From positions 310,001 to 374,000 of the forward strand of contig NZ_CP062253.1 in NCBI RefSeq assembly GCF_014863585.1: DNA of 64,000 nt, in the 5' to 3' direction. The position numbers and the translations under genes were made by a program. The stretch is from Pseudomonas gozinkensis. GTDB taxonomy: Bacteria; Pseudomonadota; Gammaproteobacteria; Pseudomonadales; Pseudomonadaceae. The notes under the pieces are model-generated. The model was given only the letters and a program-made list of their open reading frames with translations, ran no database searches and was not told the DNA's origin. This document shows, one piece after another, positions 52,571-60,568 of the stretch; the stretch's first letter is position 1, and each line of letters starts with the position of its first letter.

Positions 52571-53857
52571 ATGTTGAACAAGCGAATCAGTCTGATCGCA
52601 CTGGGGATGTTGAGTGCCACGTCGGCCATGGCTAACGACCAGGCCGAGTCCAAGGGTTTTGTTGAAGACAGCAGCCTCAAAGTGCTGCTGCGCAATGCCT
52701 ACATCAATCGTGACTACAAAGATGGCAACAAGGACAAGGCCGAGTGGGGGCAGGCGGCCATCGGTACGTTCTCGTCCGGTTTCACCCAGGGCACCGTCGG
52801 TGTCGGTGTGGACGCTTTCGGTCTGTACGCGCTGCGTCTGGACGGCGGCAAGGGCCGCAGCGGCGCTGGCGGTATCGACTTCTTCAAACAGGGTGACAGC
52901 GGCAACGCGGCTGACGACCTGTCCAAGGGCGGCGCAGCGGTCAAATTCCGTCTGTCCAACACCGTGCTGACCTACGGCGACCAGATGCCGGCCCTGCCGG
53001 TGCTGAACTACGACAACTCGCGTCTGCTGCCGGAAAGCTACACCGGTACCTTGATCACTTCCAAAGAGATCAAAGGTCTGCAACTGGATGCCGGTCGTTT
53101 CACCGCCGAATCGCGCAAGAGCGCTGAAGGTCGTGACAGCGGTGGTCTGAAGTCGATCAACGTGTTGGGCGGCAGCTACCAGTTCACCGAACAGTTCAAG
53201 GCTGCGCTGTATGCTTCCGACGTCGAAGACGTGCTGAAGAAGCAATATGTGAACGCCAACTACGTGTTCCCGATCGACAAGGATCAATCCCTGACCCTGG
53301 ACTTCAACGGTTACCGCACCAAGCTGGACAACTCCTACGTCCGCGAAAACGGTGTGACCGGCGACGACAACAAGATCTGGAGCCTGGCAGCGACCTTCGC
53401 CACTGGCCCGCACTCGTTTACCGTGGCGCACCAGCGCTCCACCGGCGACAGCAACCTGGGTTACGCCTACGGTGGTTACCAGAAAGGTCAGGGTCGTGTG
53501 GGTGACGGTGGCAACACCATCTACCTGGCCAACTCCTACTGGTCCGACTTCAACGCTGAAGACGAGCGCAGCTGGCAGCTGGGTTACGGTCTGGACTTCA
53601 GCGCGTTCGGCGTACCGGGTCTGAGCTACAACTTCGCGTACGTGCGTGGCGACAACATCACCACGTCCACGAGTGAAGGCGGCACCGAGCGTGAGATCTT
53701 CAACCAGTTCAAGTACGTCGTGCAAAGTGGCCCGGCCAAAGACCTGAGCATCAAGCTGCGTAGCTCGATCCTGCGTGTTTCGCAGAAATCCAGCGAATAC
53801 AACGTCAGCGGCAACGAACTGCGTGTGTTCGTGGATTACCCGATCAACATCTTCTGA
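52571..53857 (+). CDS. OprD-family outer-membrane porin
   Basis: This 428-residue porin has a signal peptide (LIALGMLSATSAMA) and begins FVEDSSLKVLLRNAYINRDY, the standard OprD-family entry strand. Further marks are LPVLNYDNSRLLPESYTGTL and the C-terminal strand ending in Phe. These are substrate-specific channels for amino acids or aromatic acids (OccD/OccK groups); the class is not resolved here. The leader AATAAGGAAAACAAAATG is A-rich like Hfq/Crc targets, and a terminator lies between the promoter and the gene. A strong terminator follows the stop. Confidence 0.92.
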   Translation: MLNKRISLIALGMLSATSAMANDQAESKGFVEDSSLKVLLRNAYINRDYKDGNKDKAEWGQAAIGTFSSGFTQGTVGVGVDAFGLYALRLDGGKGRSGAGGIDFFKQGDSGNAADDLSKGGAAVKFRLSNTVLTYGDQMPALPVLNYDNSRLLPESYTGTLITSKEIKGLQLDAGRFTAESRKSAEGRDSGGLKSINVLGGSYQFTEQFKAALYASDVEDVLKKQYVNANYVFPIDKDQSLTLDFNGYRTKLDNSYVRENGVTGDDNKIWSLAATFATGPHSFTVAHQRSTGDSNLGYAYGGYQKGQGRVGDGGNTIYLANSYWSDFNAEDERSWQLGYGLDFSAFGVPGLSYNFAYVRGDNITTSTSEGGTEREIFNQFKYVVQSGPAKDLSIKLRSSILRVSQKSSEYNVSGNELRVFVDYPINIF

Positions 53858-53886
53858 TGATCGGCTGAACCCGCGAAACGCGACAG

Positions 53887-53917
53887 AAAAACCCCGACTC
53901 GTTCGGGGTTTTTTTTT
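53887..53917 (+). terminator. Porin intrinsic terminator
   Basis: AAAACCCCGA / TCGGGGTTTT stem with a short CTCGT-type loop and nine Ts. Confidence 0.92.
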
Positions 53918-54090
53918 GACGTTTTTTGAAAAAACAGCATAAAAACCCGTGTTTTTGTCATTTGAAATGCACTTTCAAGCTGTTTCAAATCGCGTTTCAA
54001 ACAGGGCTTTAAATGCCTGAAATTCTTTCTCATGGACGCAAATTCTCCACCTAATAGATTAGGCCGCTCAATGCAGCGGAGAATTTGGTA

Positions 54091-54837
54091 ATGATCGTTT
54101 TAACCAGAGAAGTGGGCGAATCGCTACGGCGCGACAAGTACGCCAATGTGCAGGGTGCTGACTTCAATCTCTACGGTCATTTCGCCGACTTCGTCAGACT
54201 GACCAAAAGTTGGGAAAACATGGAGCCTGACAGTTACTACGGTCAGGCCGAAGCCGGCATGCGTTACCGTCGTTACAGCGACTTTGAATACAACCCCAAG
54301 ACTCGCGAACTGAAGCAGCTGGAACATCGCGCGTACGTGCAGTCCAAGGAAAACAATGCTTACGTGGGCGGCGTGGTGCGGCACTTCCAGGACTTCTCGG
54401 ACGAAGTCATCAGCTCGCCGGTAATGCGCAGCCTGATCGACACCGATTTCGAAGTGTACAAAAGCGTGTTGCCGGAAGAGCTGCACGATGAAATCTGGCA
54501 GTGCCAGATTCATCAGATCCGCATCGAGATCAAGCCCGGCAAACAACTGGAAATCACTCCGGAGGGGATTCACTGCGACGGTTATCCGTTCAGCGGCGTG
54601 CACTTCTGGGGCCGCAACAACGTCGAGGGTGCCGAGAGTCGTCTGTACGACATCCACGAGCATCAACTGGCGTCGACCACCTACCAGGAAATCCTCGACA
54701 CCACCTACTTCCTCGACCGCGACATGCGCCACTACGTGACACCGGCACGCAACACCCACTCCCACGCCATGGCGTACCGGCAGATTCTGGCGATTTCCTT
54801 CTCGCGGCCCGGGACCGCTTTCGACATTGTTCGCTAA
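54091..54837 (+). CDS. 2OG-Fe(II) dioxygenase family protein (amino-acid hydroxylase type)
   Basis: This 248-residue protein is of the 2OG-Fe_Oxy_2 type (PF10014, the family of the Bacillus L-isoleucine dioxygenase). The metal site is visible as His161-Cys-Asp163 (GIHCDGYPFSGVHFWGRNN) and probably His214 (DMRHYVTPA), with an Arg in YRQILAISFSRPG likely to bind 2-oxoglutarate. Members characterised hydroxylate free aliphatic amino acids. It starts a tight operon with a GNAT acetyltransferase and azlCD, which would export the product. The ATG at 54091 has GGAG upstream; a TTG at 54085 is an alternative. Confidence 0.82.
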   Translation: MIVLTREVGESLRRDKYANVQGADFNLYGHFADFVRLTKSWENMEPDSYYGQAEAGMRYRRYSDFEYNPKTRELKQLEHRAYVQSKENNAYVGGVVRHFQDFSDEVISSPVMRSLIDTDFEVYKSVLPEELHDEIWQCQIHQIRIEIKPGKQLEITPEGIHCDGYPFSGVHFWGRNNVEGAESRLYDIHEHQLASTTYQEILDTTYFLDRDMRHYVTPARNTHSHAMAYRQILAISFSRPGTAFDIVR

Positions 54838-55294
54838 TCAGATCACCCAAGTAGACGGCGTCGAATGCTCGACGCCGGTGGTACTGCGGCGCGCGACGGC
54901 CAAGGATGCCCAGCGCATGGAGCGCTTTTTTCGCCAGTTCGACGAAGTGTCGTTCTGTGAATGGCAGGACGCCAAATGCCTGCGCGGCGTGCTGATCCAG
55001 AAAACCACCACGGCGTATCTGGCCTTCGATGTCGAAGGCGAAATCGTCGGCGCGGTGCTGGGCGGCATGCTGGGCAGTCGCGGCACCATCAACCATCTGG
55101 CGGTCAGCCTGCGCTATCGCAGCCAAGGCGTCGGCCAGCGGCTGGTGGAAGCGGCCTCGGCCGACATGAAACGGGTCGGTGTGCTGCGGATGTTTCTGTT
55201 CGTCGACGATGCTAACCTCGCGGGCAAGCGTTTCTGGACAGCCCAGGGTTTTTGCGAACCTCACGGCGAGCGGACATTTGAGAGGGATCTATGA
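54827..55294 (+). CDS. GNAT-family N-acetyltransferase
   Basis: This 155-residue acetyltransferase starts at a TTG that overlaps the dioxygenase stop by 11 bases. The acetyl-CoA-binding motif A is INHLAVSLRYRSQGVGQRLV (Q/R-x2-G-x-G), followed by MFLFVDDANLAGKRFWTAQG. Its end overlaps azlC by four bases. Within this operon it could acetylate a hydroxylated amino acid or a toxic analogue; the substrate is not evident. Confidence 0.85.
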   Translation: MFANQITQVDGVECSTPVVLRRATAKDAQRMERFFRQFDEVSFCEWQDAKCLRGVLIQKTTTAYLAFDVEGEIVGAVLGGMLGSRGTINHLAVSLRYRSQGVGQRLVEAASADMKRVGVLRMFLFVDDANLAGKRFWTAQGFCEPHGERTFERDL

Positions 55295-56007
55295 ATGAAA
55301 CATCCGGCAGTGCGCCGCTGATGGTCGATCGTCAGCCATCGCGCACCTTTGCCGAAGCCAGCCCGGTGGTGGCCGGTTACTTCACCGTGTCGTTCGTGTT
55401 CGGGCTGATGGCCGTCAATGCCGGCCTGCCGCTGTGGCTGCCGGTGGCGATGTGTCTGTTCGTGTATGCCGGGGCTTCGCAATTCGCGGCGCTGGCGCTG
55501 ATCAGCAGCGGGGCATCGCTGACCACCATTGTGCTGACCACGTTTCTGATCAACGCGCGGCACATGCTGATGTCGGTCTACATGGCGAAGGCCCTACGGG
55601 CGCTGGGCCTGAGCCGGATGGAGCGCTGGTGTTACGCCGGCGGCCTGACCGATGAATCGTTCGCCTTCCACAGCGTCAAACTGGGCACTGGTGCACCGGT
55701 GAACATTCGATATCTGATCGGCTTCAACCTGTTCTGCCACACCTCTTGGGTGATCGGCGGATTGTTGGGTGCGCTGTGCGCGCAGTACGCGTCGCACTTG
55801 ATCAAATATCAGCTCGATTACGCGCTGACCGCGATGATGCTCTACGTGCTGGTCTCGCTGTGCAACACCCGCAACAAACTCATCGCCGCTATGGCCGCAG
55901 TCGTCTGCATGGGCGCACTGAGTCTGGTGGGCAGCTCGCCATTCAACGTTTTCATCGCCACGTTTGTGGGCTGCGGAGTGGGTGTATGCCTGACCAAACG
56001 TTCCTGA
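55291..56007 (+). CDS. azlC: Branched-chain amino acid exporter subunit AzlC
   Basis: This 238-residue inner-membrane protein has about seven hydrophobic helices. Family marks are SPVVAGYFTVSFVFGLMAVN, the FVYAGASQFAALALI helix and RHMLMSVYMAKALR. With AzlD it exports branched-chain amino acids and analogues such as azaleucine. The start overlaps the acetyltransferase gene (ATGA), and the end overlaps azlD by 22 bases, giving a translationally coupled operon. Confidence 0.92.
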   Translation: MNETSGSAPLMVDRQPSRTFAEASPVVAGYFTVSFVFGLMAVNAGLPLWLPVAMCLFVYAGASQFAALALISSGASLTTIVLTTFLINARHMLMSVYMAKALRALGLSRMERWCYAGGLTDESFAFHSVKLGTGAPVNIRYLIGFNLFCHTSWVIGGLLGALCAQYASHLIKYQLDYALTAMMLYVLVSLCNTRNKLIAAMAAVVCMGALSLVGSSPFNVFIATFVGCGVGVCLTKRS

Positions 56008-56303
56008 TTCTGGTGGTCGCGCTGATGATGGCCGTGACCTTCCTGCCACGGGCCTTGCCGCTGCAGGTCAACACCGAGCACTGGCCGCCCTTCGTCGCGC
56101 GGGCGCTGGAATACCTGCCGGTGGCGATCGTCGCTGCGATCAGCCTGACACCCTTGTTGATCAAGGATCAGCACATACAGCTCGATCGCCCGGAATTCTA
56201 TGCAGCGATTCCGACGCTGTTATGTGCGTATTTCAGCAAAAACCTCTTTCTCAGTGTGGCGGTTGGGACGGCTGCGTACATTGCGCTCGGCTCGTTCATG
56301 TAG
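55986..56303 (+). CDS. azlD: Branched-chain amino acid exporter subunit AzlD
   Basis: This 105-residue small membrane partner of AzlC has three to four hydrophobic segments and the family start FLILVVALMMAVTFLPRALP, then RALEYLPVAIVAAISLTPLL. The ATG at 55986 lies inside the azlC end. Its last 84 bases overlap, on the opposite strand, the end of a LysR gene. Confidence 0.92.
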   Translation: MPDQTFLILVVALMMAVTFLPRALPLQVNTEHWPPFVARALEYLPVAIVAAISLTPLLIKDQHIQLDRPEFYAAIPTLLCAYFSKNLFLSVAVGTAAYIALGSFM

Positions 56304-57146
56304 CGGCAGATCGACCACGTCGTTCAACGCCTGGCCGGACAGATCCGGGTTGTTCACCGCCAGGCGCACTTCGAGGAAATCCTCGAACCCGGGGAAGATC
56401 GTCAGGCCGTTCTTCTGCGCGGCCTCGCGGGAGACCATGCCGACGGCATCCATCTGGGTGATGAGCGACAGGGTCAGCGTTTCGCTGCAGGAGTAGATCG
56501 TCCGCTGACTGTTCTCATGATTGCCCAGCCCGGCGTCGAGAAAACGCAAAAAGCTGTGGGAATACGGACAATCTTCTGCGGGACGCACCTGAAACTTGTT
56601 GCCGAGCAACGTCAGCGGATCGTTCTCCTGACCACAGTGCGCGCCGACCACCTGCACCTGCACTTCAGGCAGGACGATGCTCGGCAAACCCGGACGCTGC
56701 GGGCCGATCAGCACCGCAAGGTCGAAGTCCTCATTCTTCAGCTTGCTGAGGTTTTCCATCGACTCGGCATAGCTGAATTCCATCTGGTAGTCGGGGAATA
56801 CATCGATCAGGCGCCCTATCAATCGCCGGTTGAAATCCGGGTCCAGCGTGGTATTCAACGCCACTTTCAACGTGCGCTGTCCCGGCACCTTCAATGCTTC
56901 GACTTTCTCCTCCATCTGCCGCGTGGCAATCAGCACTCTGTCCATATAGGGCGTCAGCTCGGTGCCTTGCGGCGTCAGCGTCAGCCCCTTGTTGGAGCGT
57001 CTAAACAAGCGGAAACCGAACTGCTCTTCGACCTTGTTCAACTGTGCGGCCAGGGCCTGCACGGTCAGGCACGAATGCTCGGCTGCGGCCGACAACGAGC
57101 CGGTCTGCACGATGCGCATGAGGTTGCGTAAGGTTCTGCTATCCAT
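56220..57146 (-). CDS. LysR-family transcriptional regulator
   Basis: This 308-residue LysR regulator has an N-terminal winged helix (RIVQTGSLSAAAEHSCLTVQ, LAAQLNKVEEQFGFRLFRRS) and an effector domain (LKVALNTTLDPDFNRRLIGR, DLAVLIGPQRPG). It is convergent with the dioxygenase-GNAT-azlCD operon, and its 3' end overlaps azlD by 84 bases. It may control that operon or be regulated by antisense overlap. No signature of its effector is evident. Confidence 0.9.
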   Translation of the reverse strand: MDSRTLRNLMRIVQTGSLSAAAEHSCLTVQALAAQLNKVEEQFGFRLFRRSNKGLTLTPQGTELTPYMDRVLIATRQMEEKVEALKVPGQRTLKVALNTTLDPDFNRRLIGRLIDVFPDYQMEFSYAESMENLSKLKNEDFDLAVLIGPQRPGLPSIVLPEVQVQVVGAHCGQENDPLTLLGNKFQVRPAEDCPYSHSFLRFLDAGLGNHENSQRTIYSCSETLTLSLITQMDAVGMVSREAAQKNGLTIFPGFEDFLEVRLAVNNPDLSGQALNDVVDLPLHERAERNVRSRPNRHTEKEVFAEIRT

Positions 57147-57458
57147 GGGTAATGCCCTCTGAAGTGGGCTGGGTATTGTTGTGTACGTGACGGCCTGAAC
57201 GGCGCCATTTGCCGGCTATATTCCTGCACCTGAGCATAGTTGTCGCGCAATTAGTAGCGAATTGATGTCCCCGCCGATGGCTGGAGGCTGACACAGGATC
57301 GGGGTTTTTGGTGACGTGGGGGTGATTGGGGTCAAAAAAAGTGCACGGTTTGGGTGCGTCTGGTCAGATTCATCAAGAGAAACGACTGACAGGGTTCACA
57401 CGTTATGCCTGCACGATGAGCAGATACATCTCAGGGAAATTGGCGATTGGGCTGATAG
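57147..57458. other. Intergenic region upstream of the LysR gene
   Basis: About 310 bases with no supportable gene. It contains the LysR upstream region and a G/T-rich stretch near 57300-57360. No repeat or terminator was recognised. Confidence 0.5.
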
Positions 57459-57578
57459 CAGTCCGGTGTCAAAGCGGATGAAATAGAAGTGAGTTACGAC
57501 GGTGAAGACCCGTATATCAACTTCACATTGACCCCAAACGAATCCCCTGATCACAATGTAGAGGTGGCGCCAATGTAG
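57459..57578 (+). pseudogene. C-terminal gene remnant of unknown family
   Basis: A 39-codon open frame without a start codon ends in TAG at 57576-57578. It encodes an acidic, protein-like stretch (ADEIEVSYDGEDPYINF, then TLTPNESPDHNVEVAP). The composition looks like a true coding end whose upstream part has been deleted; a stop lies just upstream in frame. It sits immediately before a DinJ/YafQ-type toxin-antitoxin pair. Confidence 0.35.
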
Positions 57579-57605
57579 CTACAAAATCACAATGAGGTAA
57601 TTGAA

Positions 57606-57896
57606 ATGGGTGCACTACTGAAAACCACCGATGTGCGTTGCCGCATTGATGAGGATTTGAAGGCGCGTGCCACTGAGGTTTTGAACGCTTGCGGGCTCAG
57701 TATTAGTGATGCCATGCGTCTGTTTCTCCGTCAGGTCGTTGCGACCCAAGGCTTGCCCTTTGAGGTGCGCGTCCCTTCAGAGAAGACCGCCCGCGCGATG
57801 ATGGAAGCACGAGATATTCGCCAGCGTTTCGACTCGATAGACGAGATGCTGAGGGCTGCCGATGGCGAAACCGGAGAAAAGACAAAAACGCGCTGA
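57606..57896 (+). CDS. RelB/DinJ-family antitoxin
   Basis: This 96-residue antitoxin has an N-terminal ribbon-helix-helix (TTDVRCRIDEDLKARATEVL, LSISDAMRLFLRQVV) and the RelB/DinJ hallmark QGLPFEVRVPSEKTARAM. The C-terminal tail wraps the toxin. The gene overlaps the YafQ-type toxin gene by 35 bases. The pair lies beside a gene remnant, in an accessory region. Confidence 0.88.
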   Translation: MGALLKTTDVRCRIDEDLKARATEVLNACGLSISDAMRLFLRQVVATQGLPFEVRVPSEKTARAMMEARDIRQRFDSIDEMLRAADGETGEKTKTR

Positions 57897-58176
57897 GCGG
57901 CCTAAGCAGGCTTCACAAACGTCCGAGTTCAAGAAGTCCTGGGATCGTTACGAGCGTGCCGGGCGTCGAGATATGAATGAAGTTCGTAAGGTGATGGTCA
58001 TGTTGTTTTTGGGCGAACAGTTGCCTGCGGAGTATGTGGATCATGCTCTAAACGGTGATTGGACTGGATTTCGCGAGTGTCACATCGGCGGTGACTTTTT
58101 GATGATTTACGAAAACACACGCCCAGATTTGATCACCTTCGTTGACTTGGGTACTCATTCCGAACTGTTCAAATAG
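57862..58176 (+). CDS. YafQ-family mRNA interferase toxin
   Basis: This 104-residue RelE-superfamily toxin is of the YafQ type. A basic N-terminal extension of about 20 residues precedes SEFKKSWDRYERAGRRDMNE. YafQ active-site residues are visible: His in YVDHAL, Asp-Trp in NGDWTGFRECHIGGDF with the following His, and the C-terminal His/Phe in LGTHSELF. It overlaps the antitoxin gene. YafQ cleaves ribosome-bound mRNA at AAA codons in E. coli. It appears intact. Confidence 0.88.
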   Translation: MAKPEKRQKRAERPKQASQTSEFKKSWDRYERAGRRDMNEVRKVMVMLFLGEQLPAEYVDHALNGDWTGFRECHIGGDFLMIYENTRPDLITFVDLGTHSELFK

Positions 58177-58183
58177 CGCGCAC

Positions 58184-58214
58184 AAAAAAGCCGACATCGC
58201 TGTCGGCTTTTTTG
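58184..58214 (+). terminator. Terminator of the toxin-antitoxin operon
   Basis: AAAGCCGACA / TGTCGGCTTT stem with a TCGC loop and seven Ts, starting 8 bases after the toxin stop. Confidence 0.9.
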
Positions 58215-58502
58215 TTGAAGTCGCTCGATATTGTGCTCCCTCAAGCAGGGGAGAAGAGGTCTCACCCGAACGCTGATTTTCAGGTCATCAACGGGGTTCC
58301 TAACGCCGGCTATCGCCACCTGATGGCAGCCGGTTTCGCGCTCTTGAGGGGATTCTCTGTCACTGAACTTCGGCTTGTCAATTCATTACACCACCTCACA
58401 AATGAAGTACCCCACCCCTACTTTTTCCCCTCCCGCCACACGCCTAAATTGAGCTCCAACACCTGACCATCATCCCGAGGGCAGGTCACTGGAGTCGTCG
58501 TC
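58215..58502. other. Intergenic region before the tautomerase gene
   Basis: These 288 bases hold no convincing gene. An 84-codon open frame starting at 58212 begins inside the preceding terminator, has no ribosome binding site and shows no recognisable family. A GGAG ribosome binding site near 58485 belongs to the tautomerase gene. Confidence 0.5.
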
Positions 58503-58721
58503 ATGCCATTTGTCAGCGTACGCATCACCCGCGACGGTGTTACCCGTGAGCAGAAAGCTCAGGTGATCGCCGAAATCACTGAAACCCTGGAACGCGTCCT
58601 CAACAAACGCCCGGACCTGACCCACATCGTGATCGAAGAAGTCGACACCGATAACTGGGGCTACGCCGGCATCACCACCACCGAATACCGCCGACAACTG
58701 GTGGAACGGGGTCAGTCATGA
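58503..58721 (+). CDS. 4-oxalocrotonate tautomerase family protein
   Basis: This 72-residue tautomerase-superfamily protein starts MPFVSVRI, giving the essential N-terminal Pro after Met removal. It retains the pattern REQKAQVIAEITETLERVLN and HIVIEEVDTDNWGYAG. It overlaps the FrnE-like gene by four bases, and an SDR gene follows, so the three form one operon. Substrate unknown. Confidence 0.88.
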   Translation: MPFVSVRITRDGVTREQKAQVIAEITETLERVLNKRPDLTHIVIEEVDTDNWGYAGITTTEYRRQLVERGQS

Positions 58722-59362
58722 CCCCGACCGTGACCATCGATTTTGTCTCCGACGTGGTGTGCCCCTGGTGCGCACTCGGGGCGACAGCGCTGGAGCAGGC
58801 GATCGGCAATCTGGCCGGCGAGATTTCGGTAGAGCTGACCTACAAGCCCTTCGAACTCAACCCGGACATGCCCGCCGAAGGTGAACCGGCGGTGCCGCAC
58901 CTGATGCGCAAATACGGCCGCACCGCCGAAGACGTCGCTGCTGGCAAGAAGATGCAAATCGAACGCGGCCAGGCCATCGGTTTCGAGTTCGACCTGGAGA
59001 AACGCACGCACTTTCACAACACCTTCGACGCTCATCGATTGCTGATGTGGGCGGCGCAGGAAGGGCGGCAGGTCGCGCTGAAAAAGATCCTGCTGCGCGC
59101 TTACTTCCGCGACGGCGACAACCCCAACGATCACCCGACGCTGATCCGTCTGGCGACCGAAGCCGGGCTGGATGCGGCGAGGGCCCGCAAGGTGCTGGCC
59201 AATGACGAATTCGCGAGCGAAGTGCGGCAACTGCAGGCGTTCTACCGGCAGCACGGAATCAACTCGGTGCCCGCGCTGATCCTGAACGGCAAGCACCTGG
59301 TGTCCGGTTCGCAATCGGTCGAGTACTACGAACAAATGCTGAAACAACTGGCGACCGCCTGA
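58718..59362 (+). CDS. FrnE/DsbA-like oxidoreductase
   Basis: This 214-residue thioredoxin-fold protein with a helical insertion has the active site Cys15-Pro-Trp-Cys18 (FVSDVVCPWCALG) and the cis-Pro loop INSVPALILNG. It matches the FrnE subfamily of cytoplasmic DsbA-like proteins. It starts within the end of the tautomerase gene and is followed 33 bases later by an SDR gene. Confidence 0.9.
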   Translation: MTPTVTIDFVSDVVCPWCALGATALEQAIGNLAGEISVELTYKPFELNPDMPAEGEPAVPHLMRKYGRTAEDVAAGKKMQIERGQAIGFEFDLEKRTHFHNTFDAHRLLMWAAQEGRQVALKKILLRAYFRDGDNPNDHPTLIRLATEAGLDAARARKVLANDEFASEVRQLQAFYRQHGINSVPALILNGKHLVSGSQSVEYYEQMLKQLATA

Positions 59363-59395
59363 TTCAACACCTACTTATTGATTGAGGATTTCATC

Positions 59396-60106
59396 ATGAG
59401 CAACTCGAAAAAAACCGTCGTTATCACTGGTGCTTCCCAAGGTCTGGGCGAAGGCATGGTCAAAGCCTTCCGTGAGCTGGGCTACAACATTGTCGCCACC
59501 TCGCGCTCGATCAAACCGTCGAACGACCCGCAGATCCTGACCATCGCCGGCGATATCGGCGACCCGGCCACCGCACAGCGCGTGATCAGCGAAGGCGTGG
59601 CACGCTTCGGCCGCATCGATACCCTGGTCAACAACGCCGGCATCTTCGTCGCCAAACCGTTCACCGCCTACACCCCGGAAGACTACGCCGCGGTGCTGTC
59701 GGTCAACCTCAACGGCTTCTTCTACATCACCCAACTGGCCATCGCCGAGATGGAAAAACAAGGCAAGGGCCACGTGGTCAACATCACCACCAGCCTGGTC
59801 GACCACGCCATCGACGGCGTGCCCTCGGTCCTCGCCTCACTGACCAAGGGCGGCCTCAACGCCGCCACCAAATCCCTGGCCATCGAATACGCCAAACGCG
59901 GAATCCGGGTAAACGCCGTATCGCCGGGCATCATCAAGACGCCAATGCATGGCGAAGAAACCCACGCGGCACTGGGCGCGCTGCACCCGGTTGGGCACAT
60001 GGGCGAGATCGACGATATTGCGCAGGCAGTGGTGTATCTCGATAACGCGAATTTTGTGACGGGCGAGATTCTGCATGTGGATGGTGGGCAGAGTGCTGGG
60101 CACTGA
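59396..60106 (+). CDS. SDR-family oxidoreductase with non-standard active site
   Basis: This is a 236-residue Rossmann-fold short-chain dehydrogenase/reductase. The ATG at 59396 has GAGGA upstream. The cofactor motif TGASQGLGEG and NNAGIF are present, and the Ser-containing strand NITTS is intact. At the place of the YxxxK catalytic motif the sequence reads VPSVLASLTKGG, in which the Tyr is replaced (Ala at the K-4 position). The Lys is retained. Either this subfamily uses another residue or it is not a typical oxidoreductase. The 3' 430 bp are repeated at 62934-63366. Confidence 0.88.
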   Translation: MSNSKKTVVITGASQGLGEGMVKAFRELGYNIVATSRSIKPSNDPQILTIAGDIGDPATAQRVISEGVARFGRIDTLVNNAGIFVAKPFTAYTPEDYAAVLSVNLNGFFYITQLAIAEMEKQGKGHVVNITTSLVDHAIDGVPSVLASLTKGGLNAATKSLAIEYAKRGIRVNAVSPGIIKTPMHGEETHAALGALHPVGHMGEIDDIAQAVVYLDNANFVTGEILHVDGGQSAGH

Positions 60107-60166
60107 TTGAAGCGGTAACACGAAGCCCTTGCAGAGATGCGAGGGCTTTTTTGTGGGCGACAGCTT
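59732..60166. repeat. Long direct repeat flanking the restriction-modification insertion, copy 1
   Basis: The 3' half of the SDR gene and its terminator recur at 62934-63366 in the same orientation at roughly 90% identity by eye. This copy is intact. The two copies bracket the AT-rich methyltransferase/nuclease-candidate genes. Confidence 0.9.
60124..60152 (+). terminator. SDR gene terminator
   Basis: AGCCCT-TGC / GC-GAGGGCT stem with a short loop and a T-run. The same structure, with base changes that keep pairing, occurs at 63325-63356. Confidence 0.85.
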
Positions 60167-60568
60167 TGTGACGCTGTTTCATCTGAAGCTTGAGATATCT
60201 GCTGGTGTGATGAACAGAAAAATATGCTCGAAGGATGTCGTCTTTTAGGCGTAACCAAATTCTTGTCAGTTCTTACAGAGAGAATGGATCTGCAGATTCG
60301 TCAGAAAGTGGCAATGCTCTACAGAAATGTTACGTGAAAATCTGCATGGCAAAAGGGAGACTTTAATCTTCACTGGGAATTTTCTACAGCGGAAGGAGGC
60401 TAAAACGTTGAAGAGTTTCACATTCCAGCGTCCATCACAAACCGCGAACCCTCGAGTGGGATCTTCATGCCGGAACAGAGTAGGTAGAGGATGGAGGACG
60501 TTTGGTCGCGACGCCGAGATTTAGCCTTCGATCCGCGTCATTGATGAGATAGACTGGGGGTTTATACA
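60167..60568. other. AT-richer leader region of the inserted segment
   Basis: About 400 bases without a confident gene, with lower GC than the neighbours. A 38-codon frame from TTG at 60408 to a stop at 60522-60524 is preceded by a perfect AAGGAGG site 7 bases upstream and may be a short peptide gene. Its product (basic, with SSCRNRVGRGWRTFGRD) matches nothing I know. It probably contains the methyltransferase promoter. Confidence 0.4.

Noticed and set aside
58212..58466. 84-codon open frame before the tautomerase gene
   Set aside because: Starts within the toxin-antitoxin terminator, lacks a ribosome binding site and matches no known family.
60327..60524. 65-codon open frame upstream of the methyltransferase, considered as a Vsr or control protein
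   Set aside because: No Vsr or helix-turn-helix signature. A shorter frame from TTG 60408 has a good ribosome binding site but is kept only as a possibility.
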